Assembly (NCBI GenBank): GCA_000170815.1
Contig: ABCO01000001.1
Coordinates: forward strand, 186,001-250,000
Direction: 5' to 3'
Length of the DNA stretch: 64,000 nucleotides
DNA from: an unidentified eubacterium SCB49
GTDB lineage: Bacteria > Bacteroidota > Bacteroidia > Flavobacteriales > Flavobacteriaceae
The notes under the pieces were generated by a model. That model worked only from the letters and a program-made list of their open reading frames with translations, searched no databases and was not told where the DNA came from. Positions within the stretch are counted from its first letter, which is position 1. Every line of letters begins with the position of its first letter. A program made the translations under genes and the position numbers. Shown here in pieces: positions 53,735 through 62,926 of the stretch.

Positions 53735-53899
53735 TTAATGGCAAGCGCAATCGTTATTACCACATTTTGTTTTCCCACCATCCAGTGTGCCTAAGGCGCG
53801 TTTTTTCTTTTGTAGCATAGACTTAAACACAAAGGTGTATAAGATAAAGCTTACAGCTGCAATAAACGTGATAATGACTAAAATGAGTTGAATATCCAT
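53735..53899 (-). CDS. FeoB-associated Cys-rich membrane protein
   Basis: 54 residues. One N-terminal membrane helix (IQLILVIITFIAAVSFILYTFVF) and a C-terminal Cys/His cluster (CGNNDCACH), the layout of the small FeoB-associated family. It lies downstream of feoB on the same strand, separated by a lipoprotein gene. It probably assists Fe2+ uptake at the inner membrane, perhaps by handing on iron. Confidence 0.85.
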   Translation of the reverse strand: MDIQLILVIITFIAAVSFILYTFVFKSMLQKKKRALGTLDGGKTKCGNNDCACH

Positions 53900-53901
53900 A
53901 T

Positions 53902-54348
53902 TTAATTGATATTTATAATTACTTCTACCGTAGTGCCTTCATCAATTTTTGGTGAAAGAATATGATATGTAAGATTAGGTGCTTCTGTAGTTTCGTTTTG
54001 ATAAAATGTAACCGTCAATGTATTTGTAGCAGTGGCACAATCATTACTGTAGTCATAGCTAATAGACGTATTTCCATTAGATAATGCCTTTTTTCCTATA
54101 ATAAGCGTATATGTGTCAAAATCTATATCTGGCATACATGTTCCAGAAGTCTGTTCGTTATATTCTGTTTGTGAGTTAATAAAAGTAAATGTGTTCTCTA
54201 ATGCTATATCTAGTTGACTCTTGGTGTTCTCACAGCCATAAGCGGTCTCAAGGTTTGTAAAGTCTACATCGCTTACATAGCAACCAGGTTCGTCTTTTGT
54301 ACTGCAAGAGACGAATAAGAGTATTAGTAAGATGGGAAGCAAACGCAT
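53902..54348 (-). CDS. Small lipoprotein in the feo locus
   Basis: 148 residues. Lipoprotein signal (LPILLILLFVSCSTKDEPG, Cys about 15), then a compact domain with four further Cys (GCYVSD, YGCENTK, TCMPDIDFD, NDCATAT) that could form two disulfides. No family recognised. It sits between feoB and the FeoB-associated Cys-rich gene, with 2 bases to the latter, so a role in ferrous iron uptake is a reasonable guess. Confidence 0.75.
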   Translation of the reverse strand: MRLLPILLILLFVSCSTKDEPGCYVSDVDFTNLETAYGCENTKSQLDIALENTFTFINSQTEYNEQTSGTCMPDIDFDTYTLIIGKKALSNGNTSISYDYSNDCATATNTLTVTFYQNETTEAPNLTYHILSPKIDEGTTVEVIININ

Positions 54349-54419
54349 TAGTTAATTTTTAAAATGTATAATCTGTATCAGTTAGGTAAGTTACAAATAT
54401 TTATTTTTTAAACTCTAGT

Positions 54420-56519
54420 TTATTTAAAAATCTGGTAAGCTCCAAGTGCTGCAACATAGGCGATTACAGTCATAATTGTAAACTGCCATATAGGCCATTT
54501 CCATCCATTTGTTTCTCTTTTTACAATTGCAATAGTACTCATACATTGCATTGCAAAAGCGTAAAATAATAATAAAGAAATTCCGCTAGCAAAATTAAAT
54601 CTAGGTGTACCTAATATTGGATTAATCTCTGCGGCCATTCTGTTTTTAATCGTCTCTTCTTCTTCACTACCTACGCTATAGATGGTTGCAAGAGTACCTA
54701 CAAAAACCTCACGAGCAGCAAAACTACTCACAATAGCAATTCCTATTTTCCAGTCATAGCCAAGTGGAGCAACAGCTGGTTCAATTGTTTTACCAAGAAT
54801 ACCTATATAGCTATGTTCTAATTTATAAGATGCAATTTTAGTGTCTAACTCTTGTTCTGTAAGTGTTTCTGAAATGTGCTCTTGTGTTACTATGGCTTCT
54901 GCATCATTAAATTTTCCTGGTCCATAAGAAGCCAGTACCCATAAAATAACCGAAATGGCTAAAATTATTTTACCAGCACCAAGTACAAAAGATTTTGTTT
55001 TTTCAATGACCGTAATAGCTACATTTTTGAACAAGGGTAATTTGTAATTTGGCATTTCGACCACAAAAAATGTTTTGCTTTTTATCTTTAAAAAACGGTC
55101 TAATAACCAAGCAGAAAAGATGGCAGCACCAAAACCAAGCATATACATAAACAGCAAGGTAAGACCTTGTAATGTAAAAATACCAAGTACACGTTGTTCT
55201 GGTATTACTAACGAAATAATAATAAGGTATACGGGTAAACGTGCCGCACAAGTGGTAAAAGGTGTTACTAATATTGTAATTAATCGTTCTTTCCAGTTTT
55301 CTATATTTCTGGTGGCCATAATGGCTGGAATTGCACAAGCAGTACCCGAAATTAATGGCACAACACTTTTACCGCTTAGTCCAAATCGTCTCATAATACG
55401 GTCCATTAAAAAGACCACACGACTCATATAACCACTCTCTTCTAGAATAGAAATGAATAAAAATAAAAAGGCAATTTGCGGTATAAAGATAACGATCCCT
55501 CCAAGCCCTGGGATGATCCCTTCTGCGATAAGATTTGTAAAATCTCCTGGCGGAAGCGCTCCTTTTGCCCACTCGCTAAAAGAAGCAAATGAACTGTCAA
55601 TAAAGTCCATAGGGTAGGTGCTCCAGTCAAATATGGCTTGAAAAATGAGGAGTAATATTCCTAAAAAAATCACATAGCCCCAAAACTTGTGCATTAATAT
55701 TCTGTCAAGTCTGCTGCGTAGATCTTTTGCAGATGATTTGTCGATTACGAGTGTTTCTTTAAGAACTTCGTTTATAAATTTATAACGGGCAATAGTTTCT
55801 TTTTGCTGTAATCGTTTTAGATTTCCGGCAGATTCTGTTTTAAAACTGGCAACCCCTTTTAATTCTTGACGGTCTAGTTTACCAAAGTTTACGTCTTGCG
55901 TGATTACCAACCAAAGTTTGTATAAATCTTGATTAGGAAACGTTTTTCTTAATCGATCAAAATATGCAGGTGCAATTACAGAAGCATTAACACAAGGTGT
56001 TGTGTTAAGTTGGCTGTAGTTTGTGATAAGTTCTTTTAGGTAGTCAAAACCTTCATTTTTACGTGAACTGATGAGCGCTATTTTGGTTTCAAGCTTTTTC
56101 TCTAATTTTTGAATATCAAGCGATATTGCTTTACGCTTCATTCTGTCTGCCATGTTAATAGCAAGAATGGTAGGAATCCCTAAATCTTTAATTTGAGTAA
56201 AAAGAAGCAGGTTTCTTTTAAGGTTTTCTACATCTGCAACCACTACGGCTACATCTGGATAATCTTTGTCTTTTCTGTTAAGAAGCAGTTCTATTACTAC
56301 GTTTTCGTCTAATGAAGAAGCATTTAAACTATACGTACCTGGTAAATCTATTACGTGTGCTTTTACATTACGTGATAATTTGCAGGTTCCTTGTTTTTTT
56401 TCGACGGTAATCCCAGGATAATTTCCAACTTGTTGCTTGAGTCCGGTAAGATTATTAAAAACAGATGTTTTACCCGTATTTGGATTACCTACTAATGCAA
56501 CATTGATCTGTTTAGCCAT
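54420..56519 (-). CDS. feoB: Ferrous iron transporter FeoB
   Basis: 699 residues. N-terminal G domain: GNPNTGKT (G1, about 10-17), GITVEKKQG, DLPGTYSL (G3), NMADRMKR (G4), ISSRKNEG (G5). The membrane part has the Gate motifs SYMSRVVFLMDRIMRRFGLSGKSVVPLI reading in pieces, TACAIPAIMATR, TPFTTCAARLPVYL and AAREVFVGTLATIYSVG. GTP-regulated Fe2+ import across the inner membrane. feoA lies 86 bases upstream; downstream are a lipoprotein and a Cys-rich partner. Confidence 0.96.
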   Translation of the reverse strand: MAKQINVALVGNPNTGKTSVFNNLTGLKQQVGNYPGITVEKKQGTCKLSRNVKAHVIDLPGTYSLNASSLDENVVIELLLNRKDKDYPDVAVVVADVENLKRNLLLFTQIKDLGIPTILAINMADRMKRKAISLDIQKLEKKLETKIALISSRKNEGFDYLKELITNYSQLNTTPCVNASVIAPAYFDRLRKTFPNQDLYKLWLVITQDVNFGKLDRQELKGVASFKTESAGNLKRLQQKETIARYKFINEVLKETLVIDKSSAKDLRSRLDRILMHKFWGYVIFLGILLLIFQAIFDWSTYPMDFIDSSFASFSEWAKGALPPGDFTNLIAEGIIPGLGGIVIFIPQIAFLFLFISILEESGYMSRVVFLMDRIMRRFGLSGKSVVPLISGTACAIPAIMATRNIENWKERLITILVTPFTTCAARLPVYLIIISLVIPEQRVLGIFTLQGLTLLFMYMLGFGAAIFSAWLLDRFLKIKSKTFFVVEMPNYKLPLFKNVAITVIEKTKSFVLGAGKIILAISVILWVLASYGPGKFNDAEAIVTQEHISETLTEQELDTKIASYKLEHSYIGILGKTIEPAVAPLGYDWKIGIAIVSSFAAREVFVGTLATIYSVGSEEEETIKNRMAAEINPILGTPRFNFASGISLLLFYAFAMQCMSTIAIVKRETNGWKWPIWQFTIMTVIAYVAALGAYQIFK

Positions 56520-56605
56520 ATTTATCCTTTACTTTTTTGCTTAAACTACTCGTGCACAAAGAGGCAATTGTCAAAGCAAAATTTTATTATTACTATCGTG
56601 AAGAA

Positions 56606-56839
56606 TTAAGAGTTTAGTATTAATTCTATTTCAATCTGTGATGCAGTTTCTTTGCGTATTGCAAGATGACTTCCGTTTATGTTTAAATATAAAGGATCCT
56701 GAAATGGAGCAATCTGTACTAATGTCACTTCATTACCAGGAAGACATCCCATCTCAAGAAGCTTGAGGGGTACTACATCAACAGAAAATTGTTTGATAAT
56801 AGCACGCTGTCCTTTTTTTAATGAAGCTATTGTGACCAT
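56606..56839 (-). CDS. feoA: Ferrous iron transport protein FeoA
   Basis: 77 residues, an SH3-like small domain (IASLKKGQRAIIKQF, LLEMGCLPGNEVTLVQIAPFQDPLYLNINGSHLAIRKETASQIEIEL). Cytoplasmic partner of FeoB. First gene of the minus-strand feo unit, with a consensus promoter upstream. Confidence 0.94.
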   Translation of the reverse strand: MVTIASLKKGQRAIIKQFSVDVVPLKLLEMGCLPGNEVTLVQIAPFQDPLYLNINGSHLAIRKETASQIEIELILNS

Positions 56840-56867
56840 TTATTATTTAGATTGATTTTAAACAAGG

Positions 56868-56898
56868 CAAAAGTAGGGGTTTTGATATTGGTGTGCAA
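56868..56898 (-). promoter_or_regulatory. Promoter of feoAB
   Basis: On the minus strand TTG (56898-56896), a 20-base spacer and TACTTTTG (56875-56868): a full match to the Bacteroidota consensus, 28 bases before the feoA start. A TTTAGATTGATTTTAAA stretch at 56847-56863 is a weak DtxR-box-like candidate. Confidence 0.75.
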
Positions 56899-57066
56899 CC
56901 GTTTTAATGGAGAAATTTTAATCACTCCTTGTATAATATATTTACCGGTTTGGTTCAATTTTTATAGAACGCCATTAAAATTTATTTTGACTGTGTAGTC
57001 CCTCTTATTTTGTGCTTTTTATAGTTGAAAGGAAACAAACCCTTAACTTGTGAAAAACAAATTAAG

Positions 57067-57093
57067 TTCCAAATTGCTTTGGAATATTTCCAA
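57067..57093. promoter_or_regulatory. Overlapping palindromes in the recA promoter
   Basis: TTCCAAA-TTGC-TTTGGAA (57067-57084) and TTGGAA-TAT-TTCCAA (57079-57093) share their middle arm, giving three alternating half-sites that cover the -33 TTG. It looks like a binding site for a dimeric regulator. Confidence 0.5.
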
Positions 57094-57108
57094 GTTGTTG
57101 TAATTTAG
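57079..57108 (+). promoter_or_regulatory. Promoter of recA
   Basis: TTG (57079-57081), 19-base spacer, TAATTTAG (57101-57108), one mismatch from TAnnTTTG; 31 bases before the ATG. Confidence 0.6.
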
Positions 57109-57139
57109 CCGCAAATAAAAAAATAAAATTTCAGAAATA

Positions 57140-58156
57140 ATGAGTAGTGATAAAGAAAAGGACGCAAAATTAAAAGCACTAAAATTAACCCTTGATAAGC
57201 TAGATAAGACTTATGGAAAAGGAACGGTGATGAAAATGGGTGATAGGCAAGTGGTTGAGGTAGATGTTATTTCGTCTGGATCTTTAGGCTTAGATGTTGC
57301 ATTAGGAGTTGGAGGATATCCAAGAGGACGAGTAATTGAAATTTATGGGCCAGAATCTTCTGGTAAAACAACCCTAACATTACATGCGATAGCAGAAGCA
57401 CAAAAAAAGGGTGGAATTGCAGCTTTTATTGATGCAGAGCACGCTTTTGATAGATATTATGCAGAAAGTTTAGGGGTAGATATTGAAAACCTTATTATTT
57501 CACAACCAGATAATGGAGAGCAAGCACTTGAGATTGCAGATAACTTAATACGTTCTGGCGCTATTGATATTGTGGTAGTAGATTCTGTAGCTGCTTTAAC
57601 ACCTAAAAGCGAGATAGAAGGGGAAATGGGTGACAGTAAAATGGGACTCCATGCACGTTTAATGTCTCAGGCACTTAGAAAATTGACAGGGTCTATCAGT
57701 AAGACAAACTGTACTGTAATTTTTATTAACCAACTGCGTGAGAAGATTGGGGTGATGTTTGGAAACCCAGAAACTACTACAGGGGGTAATGCCTTAAAGT
57801 TTTATGCTTCAGTACGATTAGATATTAGAAGATCTACACAAATTAAAGATACCGACAGCAATGTGATGGGTAATAAAACGCGTGTAAAAGTGGTGAAAAA
57901 CAAAGTCGCGCCACCGTTTAAATTGGCTGAGTTTGATATTATGTACGGTAAAGGAATTTCTAAAGTAGGAGAGATTATTGACCTTGGTGTAAACTTTGAG
58001 ATTATTAGAAAAGCCGGTTCTTGGTTTAGTTATGACGAAACTAAATTAGGACAAGGACGTGACGCGGTTAAAAACTTATTACTAGACAATCCAGAACTTA
58101 TGGATGAGCTAGAAGGTAAAATAAAAGATGCTATAAAAGCGTTACAAGAAGAATAG
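57140..58156 (+). CDS. recA: Recombinase RecA
   Basis: 338 residues. Walker A GPESSGKT (about 70-77), [23 protein letters not shown], Walker [11 protein letters not shown], and the DNA-binding loops around [22 protein letters not shown] and [35 protein letters not shown] (read as consecutive motifs). ATP-dependent strand exchange and SOS co-protease. No intein or truncation. Confidence 0.98.
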   Translation: MSSDKEKDAKLKALKLTLDKLDKTYGKGTVMKMGDRQVVEVDVISSGSLGLDVALGVGGYPRGRVIEIYGPESSGKTTLTLHAIAEAQKKGGIAAFIDAEHAFDRYYAESLGVDIENLIISQPDNGEQALEIADNLIRSGAIDIVVVDSVAALTPKSEIEGEMGDSKMGLHARLMSQALRKLTGSISKTNCTVIFINQLREKIGVMFGNPETTTGGNALKFYASVRLDIRRSTQIKDTDSNVMGNKTRVKVVKNKVAPPFKLAEFDIMYGKGISKVGEIIDLGVNFEIIRKAGSWFSYDETKLGQGRDAVKNLLLDNPELMDELEGKIKDAIKALQEE

Positions 58157-58292
58157 AGAATTATTGATTTGTAAATTGTATCGCATAACATAATCACGAC
58201 AACAGACCTAAATAGCTGGTTTGTAGTGTTTCAGAAATTAGAAGTGTTTGTTAAAATTACCTTAAAAAGTAATTAAACACGCAACCATCATT

Positions 58293-58329
58293 AAAATCAG
58301 GTATCTATTGTATGTAGAAACCTGATTTT
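58293..58329 (+). terminator. Terminator-like hairpin downstream of recA
   Basis: AAAATCAGGT and ACCTGATTTT form a 10-bp perfect stem with a 17-base loop, then GTTGTG. It lies 136 bases after recA and before the sigma-factor gene. Confidence 0.6.
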
Positions 58330-58396
58330 GTTGTGATTAAACGGTACCTTTATTTTTTAATTACCACAAACACTAACCAAAGAAGGAGCCTACACG

Positions 58397-58930
58397 TTGA
58401 CACAAGAACAGCTCATCATACAATGTAAAAAGCAGGATGCGCACGCGCAAGGAGCACTATATCAAGAGTATTCTGGTGTATTGTTTGCCATATGTTTGCG
58501 GTATTCTCCTAATTATGAGGAGGCTCAAGATAGTTTACAAGATGCGTTTCTTACTATTTTTAAAAAAATAGAACAGTATTCTGGTAAAGGCTCTTTTGAA
58601 GGATGGATAAAGCGTGTAACAGTCAACACAGTGCTGCAAAAATATAGAAAGAAGCGGCATTTTGACATTGTAAGAGAAGACCAAATAGCAGATGAGATTG
58701 ATGATGAGGATGAGGAAACGGAAATACCATTAAATGCATTATTACAAATGGTACAAGAGTTACCAGATCAATATAGGCTTGTGTTTTCAATGTATGTGCT
58801 TGATGGTTATAGCCATAAAGAAATAGGAGAATTGTTGGGGATAAGTAATGGAACATCAAAATCTAATCTAGCACGGGCTAGAAAAATATTGCAGAAAAAA
58901 GTAAATCAATTTAATGCAGCGGCAGATTAA
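58397..58930 (+). CDS. RNA polymerase ECF-type sigma-70 factor
   Basis: 177 residues, TTG start preceded by AAGGAG at 58381-58386. Region 2: LYQEYSGVLFAICLRYSPNYEEAQDSLQDAFLTIFKKIEQY; then GSFEGWIKRVTVNTVLQKYRKK. Region 4: LPDQYRLVFSMYVLDGYSHKEIGELLGISNGTSKSNLARARKILQKK. Group IV sigma factor. The next gene encodes its probable anti-sigma/membrane partner. Confidence 0.92.
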   Translation: MTQEQLIIQCKKQDAHAQGALYQEYSGVLFAICLRYSPNYEEAQDSLQDAFLTIFKKIEQYSGKGSFEGWIKRVTVNTVLQKYRKKRHFDIVREDQIADEIDDEDEETEIPLNALLQMVQELPDQYRLVFSMYVLDGYSHKEIGELLGISNGTSKSNLARARKILQKKVNQFNAAAD

Positions 58931-59044
58931 GAGCACCGTTTTTATAAAAATTATCGCTAAAATGACATTTTTATAGCATAATAACGACTTAATGAATACA
59001 ATAAAATAAAAGAATTCTAAATCAAGATTAGAATTAATAAAGGT

Positions 59045-60589
59045 TTGCAAAGTAAAGACAACAAACATATAGACCAGTTATTTAAGGATCGCCTGCAAAG
59101 TATGGAGACCCCACCACCACCTGTGGTTTGGGAAAATATTCAAGAAGCATTGGGTCATGAAAAAGAAGATCGTAAAGTAATTCCTATTTGGTGGAAACTT
59201 GGTGGTATTGCTGCTGCATTGGTGTTGTTATTTGCTGTAGCAAATTTAGTAATGACTCCTACTCTTGATAATGGTGTAAATAGTGATAATCATCTTGTTA
59301 TTGAAGATCAACCAGAGGCTTCTCAAAAAACTATTGAACAGAAAAATAACGAAAGTTCATCTCAAAAAAATGAGGGTAACACCATAGTTTCTGAAACTTT
59401 AGAATACGAAAAAACAAGTGTCGCTTCGGAAGATGTAAAAGAAATTGAAGATAAGGTATTACAAACAAATAGTAGTACTCCTAAAGCAAGCAAGCAAACA
59501 TTCCATAAAAGAAACGTAAGTAAAACCACTTTGGTTGCCAATACTACAGAAAAACAAGATGCTACTTCTTCTAAAACGGAAGTTCTAAATAACAGTTCTG
59601 AAAAAGTAAAAACGAGTACTGCTGTTGCAGTTACTGATGTGAAATCACAAAATAATAACAGTGTTCTTAACAAAGAAGACATTGTATCAAAAGAGCTCAA
59701 TAACAGTACTGCAGTAGATGCTAAAGTTACTGTGGCTAGTGTAGATGAAGTATTAGTAAATAAAGATCTAGAACCTAGCCCAACGCCACCAGGAAAAGGG
59801 GAAAGTATTTTTGATGCTATTGAAGAACAAAAAGAAGCAGTAGCAAAAACCACAGAAGAATTACCGGCAGACCGTTGGGCAATTAGTCCAAACGTAGCAC
59901 CTGTTTATTATAATACTTTAAGCCAAGGTTCATCTATAGACCCTAGTTTTTCAGATAATACACAAAATGGTGAGGTTAATATGAGTTATGGTATTAATGT
60001 GAGTTATGCATTGTCTCCACGGTTAACAGTACGATCTGGTGTGAGTAATGTAAATTTAAGTTATGCTACTGGCGATCTTGAACTAGCAACAGGTGATGCA
60101 AGTGCTGCACTACAATCTGTTGTTTTTAATGATAATGGTACCGTAATAACAGCAGTTGATCAAGGGAGTTTAATAAATGCGCCAGAAGGGTCTCCTTATG
60201 GAAACTTAACGCGCAAAGTAATAGATGGAGATGTGTTTTTAACACAATCTATTAGTTATACAGAAATCCCTGCAGAGCTTACATATGCCTTAGTAAATAA
60301 AAAATTTGCACTTAATCTTATAGGAGGTTTTAGTACACTCTTGTTAGGTAATAATGAAGTGGCTGTTTCTGCCAATAACTTTAAAGATGTGTTAGGGGAA
60401 GCAAATAATTTAAGTGATGTGAGTTTTAGTACCAATGTTGGACTTGGGCTTAGTTATCAACTGTCAAAAAGGTTTAAATTTAATGTTGAACCTATGTTTA
60501 AATATCAACTCAATCCATATACAGATACTTCAGTAGACTTTAAGCCTTATTATGTAGGTGTTTATAGCGGACTGAGTTTTAAATTTTAA
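59045..60589 (+). CDS. Anti-sigma-like membrane protein with C-terminal beta-barrel-type domain
   Basis: 514 residues, TTG start. Residues 1-45 are a cytoplasmic segment like anti-sigma N-termini (HIDQLFKDRLQSMETPPPPVVWENIQEAL). One membrane helix follows (WKLGGIAAALVLLFAVANLVM, about 46-67). A Ser/Thr/Lys/Glu-rich low-complexity linker runs to about 270, and then a 230-residue outer-membrane-protein-like beta domain (MSYGINVSYALSPRLTVRSGVSNV to GVYSGLSFKF, ending in an aromatic). Adjacent to an ECF sigma gene. It could connect the cell envelope to the sigma factor. Confidence 0.8.
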   Translation: MQSKDNKHIDQLFKDRLQSMETPPPPVVWENIQEALGHEKEDRKVIPIWWKLGGIAAALVLLFAVANLVMTPTLDNGVNSDNHLVIEDQPEASQKTIEQKNNESSSQKNEGNTIVSETLEYEKTSVASEDVKEIEDKVLQTNSSTPKASKQTFHKRNVSKTTLVANTTEKQDATSSKTEVLNNSSEKVKTSTAVAVTDVKSQNNNSVLNKEDIVSKELNNSTAVDAKVTVASVDEVLVNKDLEPSPTPPGKGESIFDAIEEQKEAVAKTTEELPADRWAISPNVAPVYYNTLSQGSSIDPSFSDNTQNGEVNMSYGINVSYALSPRLTVRSGVSNVNLSYATGDLELATGDASAALQSVVFNDNGTVITAVDQGSLINAPEGSPYGNLTRKVIDGDVFLTQSISYTEIPAELTYALVNKKFALNLIGGFSTLLLGNNEVAVSANNFKDVLGEANNLSDVSFSTNVGLGLSYQLSKRFKFNVEPMFKYQLNPYTDTSVDFKPYYVGVYSGLSFKF

Positions 60590-60641
60590 GTTAGTTTTAG
60601 TTGGCTAAAGTTTGAGAAGTCAGATTTTAGCTTAGTATATT

Positions 60642-60675
60642 AAAACCCTTCAATTTGCCATTGAAGGGTTTTTTT
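60642..60675 (+). terminator. Terminator after the anti-sigma-like gene
   Basis: AAAACCCTTCAAT pairs perfectly with ATTGAAGGGTTTT (5-base loop), followed by TTT. Confidence 0.85.
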
Positions 60676-60721
60676 AGTTACATTAAATTGAGAATTGTTT
60701 TAGAAACTCACTGAAAAAAAA

Positions 60722-61906
60722 TTATTCTTTAACTTCGGTATATCCTGGTAAGCCGTGTAAACATTTAATAATTTCATTTTTCCCTGGTTCACCTGCATGA
60801 TAATGATAACCTCTTATATCGTCAAAATGCCCACCACATTCGTCTAAGTCTTCAGGTTTATTCCCGTTTTTATCTGTTAATGAATAAATTGCAAATCCAT
60901 CAATAGCATAACCTATTAAATCAGCATGAATGTCTTCTTGAGATACTTTTTTTGTTGAACCTGTAACCGCATGATAATGATAACCTCCGTGTGGATTTAC
61001 ATGCCCTCCATGATCATCTAATGGGGCTATGGTGTGAGCAGCTAGAATGGCATGTAAAGGAGCTGCTGGGTCATATTTAACACCGTTTAATGCAACACCA
61101 ATACCACCTCTTCCAAAACTTTGAGGAGTTTTTAAATATGTAGGAGTTACAGGAATTACAAAAGTTGTCTCCTGTTCTTTGAAATAATCAGGCAAGCATT
61201 CTACACAATAATTATTGTATTTTTCTTCTACATCTGGTTTTGCGGCAGCTAAACATCCTTCTTCAGTATCTGTAACTCTAATAGATCCATCTTCTCTATA
61301 TAACTTCCACTGCTCATCACTATAAAATTCATTAAGGTTAGCAATAAAATGGCCAGAAACATCATAAACTTTATCATCTTTAAACCAAATTCCTGCTGCT
61401 TCCATACCGTCTTCTATATGTCTTGGGCACCAAGGTCCCATTTCGTGTTCTGTAGCACGAGAGTTAGTTTTAAATACATAACAAAGTGTCTCAATCCCAT
61501 TTAATTCAACCTTTTGTTTTTTAATACCGTCTAATATGTTTTCAGAAATAAAATTGGCTGTGTTAACTGAAACCACTTTAACAGAAGTATCAACCTCATT
61601 AGACAAATCTACAGCTGTTTCTGTTTGTCTTGGAGGTCTTTCTTCTTGGTTTTTTTCGGATAATTTAAGTTCTTCTAACGTTAAAAAACCATTCGCATCA
61701 ACATCAATATTTTTAAAATGATCTGCAATTGGTCCGTTTGCCTCATCTGTAGCTATTTTTTTGTCTTTGTTAGTGTCTAATTCTAGGAGCAGTTGGGCGG
61801 CTGTAGGTCTTTGTCTATCTAGCCCTTGTTGTTCTTTTTTTTCTTGATTTGGTCTGCAAGAAACTAAGATTGCCAAAGTTGCTATAAGTAATAAATTGTG
61901 TTTCAT
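60722..61906 (-). CDS. EF-hand and YHYH-domain lipoprotein
   Basis: 394 residues. Lipoprotein signal (LLIATLAILVSCRPNQ, Cys about 17). Two EF-hand calcium loops at about 48-85 (DTNKDKKIATDE and DVDANGFLTLEE). The C-terminal part is a YHYH domain with two YHYH motifs (HGGYHYHAVTGS, IRGYHYHAGEPG) and the conserved PEDLDECGGHFDD. His-rich motifs suggest metal (possibly copper) or heme binding in the periplasm or at the surface. Role unknown. It seems to be a single-gene unit. Confidence 0.87.
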   Translation of the reverse strand: MKHNLLLIATLAILVSCRPNQEKKEQQGLDRQRPTAAQLLLELDTNKDKKIATDEANGPIADHFKNIDVDANGFLTLEELKLSEKNQEERPPRQTETAVDLSNEVDTSVKVVSVNTANFISENILDGIKKQKVELNGIETLCYVFKTNSRATEHEMGPWCPRHIEDGMEAAGIWFKDDKVYDVSGHFIANLNEFYSDEQWKLYREDGSIRVTDTEEGCLAAAKPDVEEKYNNYCVECLPDYFKEQETTFVIPVTPTYLKTPQSFGRGGIGVALNGVKYDPAAPLHAILAAHTIAPLDDHGGHVNPHGGYHYHAVTGSTKKVSQEDIHADLIGYAIDGFAIYSLTDKNGNKPEDLDECGGHFDDIRGYHYHAGEPGKNEIIKCLHGLPGYTEVKE

Positions 61907-61983
61907 CTGTGTAATTATTTAAACTTAAAAGATAAAAGAGTTTTTTGTTTATATAATACAAAATACAGAGATTTTATTCTTAA

Positions 61984-62029
61984 TAACCTAGCGTGATGCT
62001 ATTCGATAAAATAGCATCACGCTAGGTTA
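61984..62029. terminator. Perfect 20-bp hairpin between pirin and YHYH genes
   Basis: The arms 61984-62003 and 62010-62029 are exactly complementary (core CCTAGCGTGATGCTATT) with a 6-base loop. It begins 2 bases from the pirin stop on the minus strand. Only a poor T run follows on either strand, so termination, RNA stabilisation or a mobile palindrome are all possible. Confidence 0.7.
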
Positions 62030-62031
62030 AT

Positions 62032-62910
62032 TTATGCTTCTAAAAAACCAAATTTTCCATTATTATAATCATTGAAAGCTTCTTTTAGTTCTTCTTTTGT
62101 ATTCATAACAAAAGGACCGTGCGCCTCAATAGGTTCATTAATAGGTTCGCCACTTAAAACTAAGACTATGGCATCATCTAGTGCTTCTATTTCAAAAGTT
62201 TCGCCGTCGTTTGCCATAAGTGCCAAGTGATCTGTGGGTACTTTTTCGGTAGTATTAATTACAATATTACCTTCCACTACTAAAAGTGCTGTGTTATAAT
62301 TTGCTGGAAATTGAAATTCGGCTTTTCCGTTTTTATTCAATTTTGCGTTTAACATATGTATAGGCGTAAAGGTCGATGCAACACCTTTTACATCTTTGTA
62401 GGCTCCTGCAATCACTTCTATGTTTCCTCCATTATTTTCTAGTGTAAAGCGTTTAATATCTTCATTTTTAATGGCTTGATATTTTGGGGTGCTCATTTTA
62501 TCTTTTTTGGGCAAGTTTACCCAAAGTTGGACCATCTGAAAATCGCCTCCTTTTTTGCTCCATTCTTCTTCATGGTATTCTTTATGAAGTACACCACTGG
62601 CTGCAGTCATCCATTGAATGTCGCCTTCACCAATAACGCCACCACCGCCACTACTATCGTGGTGTGCTACTTTGCCTTTATACGCAATTGTTACGGTTTC
62701 AAAACCTCTGTGTGGATGTACTCCAACTCCTTTGGGTTTGCTTGAAGGTGGAAAATTATAGGTTGCATTATAGTCTAACAAGATGAAAGGCGTCATTCTT
62801 TGCATATCTAACCTAAATCCGCTTGGTATAAAGTTGTGCACTCTAAAACCATCGCCAACAAAATGAGGTGCTCTTGGGCTGGCTACCAATTCTACTGTTT
62901 TTGTTTTCAT
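62032..62910 (-). CDS. Pirin-family protein
   Basis: 292 residues. N-terminal cupin with the pirin motif GVHPHRGFETVTIAYKGKVAHHDSSGG (metal His residues) and the C-terminal cupin (AELLV-like NYNTALLVVEGNIV, VLVLSGEPINEPIEAHGPFVMNTKEEL). Quercetinase-like dioxygenase activity is known for some pirins. The operator-like palindrome upstream and a Crp-like gene 68 bases away suggest regulated stress expression. Confidence 0.93.
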   Translation of the reverse strand: MKTKTVELVASPRAPHFVGDGFRVHNFIPSGFRLDMQRMTPFILLDYNATYNFPPSSKPKGVGVHPHRGFETVTIAYKGKVAHHDSSGGGGVIGEGDIQWMTAASGVLHKEYHEEEWSKKGGDFQMVQLWVNLPKKDKMSTPKYQAIKNEDIKRFTLENNGGNIEVIAGAYKDVKGVASTFTPIHMLNAKLNKNGKAEFQFPANYNTALLVVEGNIVINTTEKVPTDHLALMANDGETFEIEALDDAIVLVLSGEPINEPIEAHGPFVMNTKEELKEAFNDYNNGKFGFLEA

Positions 62911-62926
62911 ATCTTTTACGTTTTAT

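Noticed and set aside
59362..59853. 163-codon minus-strand ORF inside the anti-sigma-like gene
   Set aside because: Ser/Val/Leu-rich shadow of the low-complexity linker; no start context or homology.
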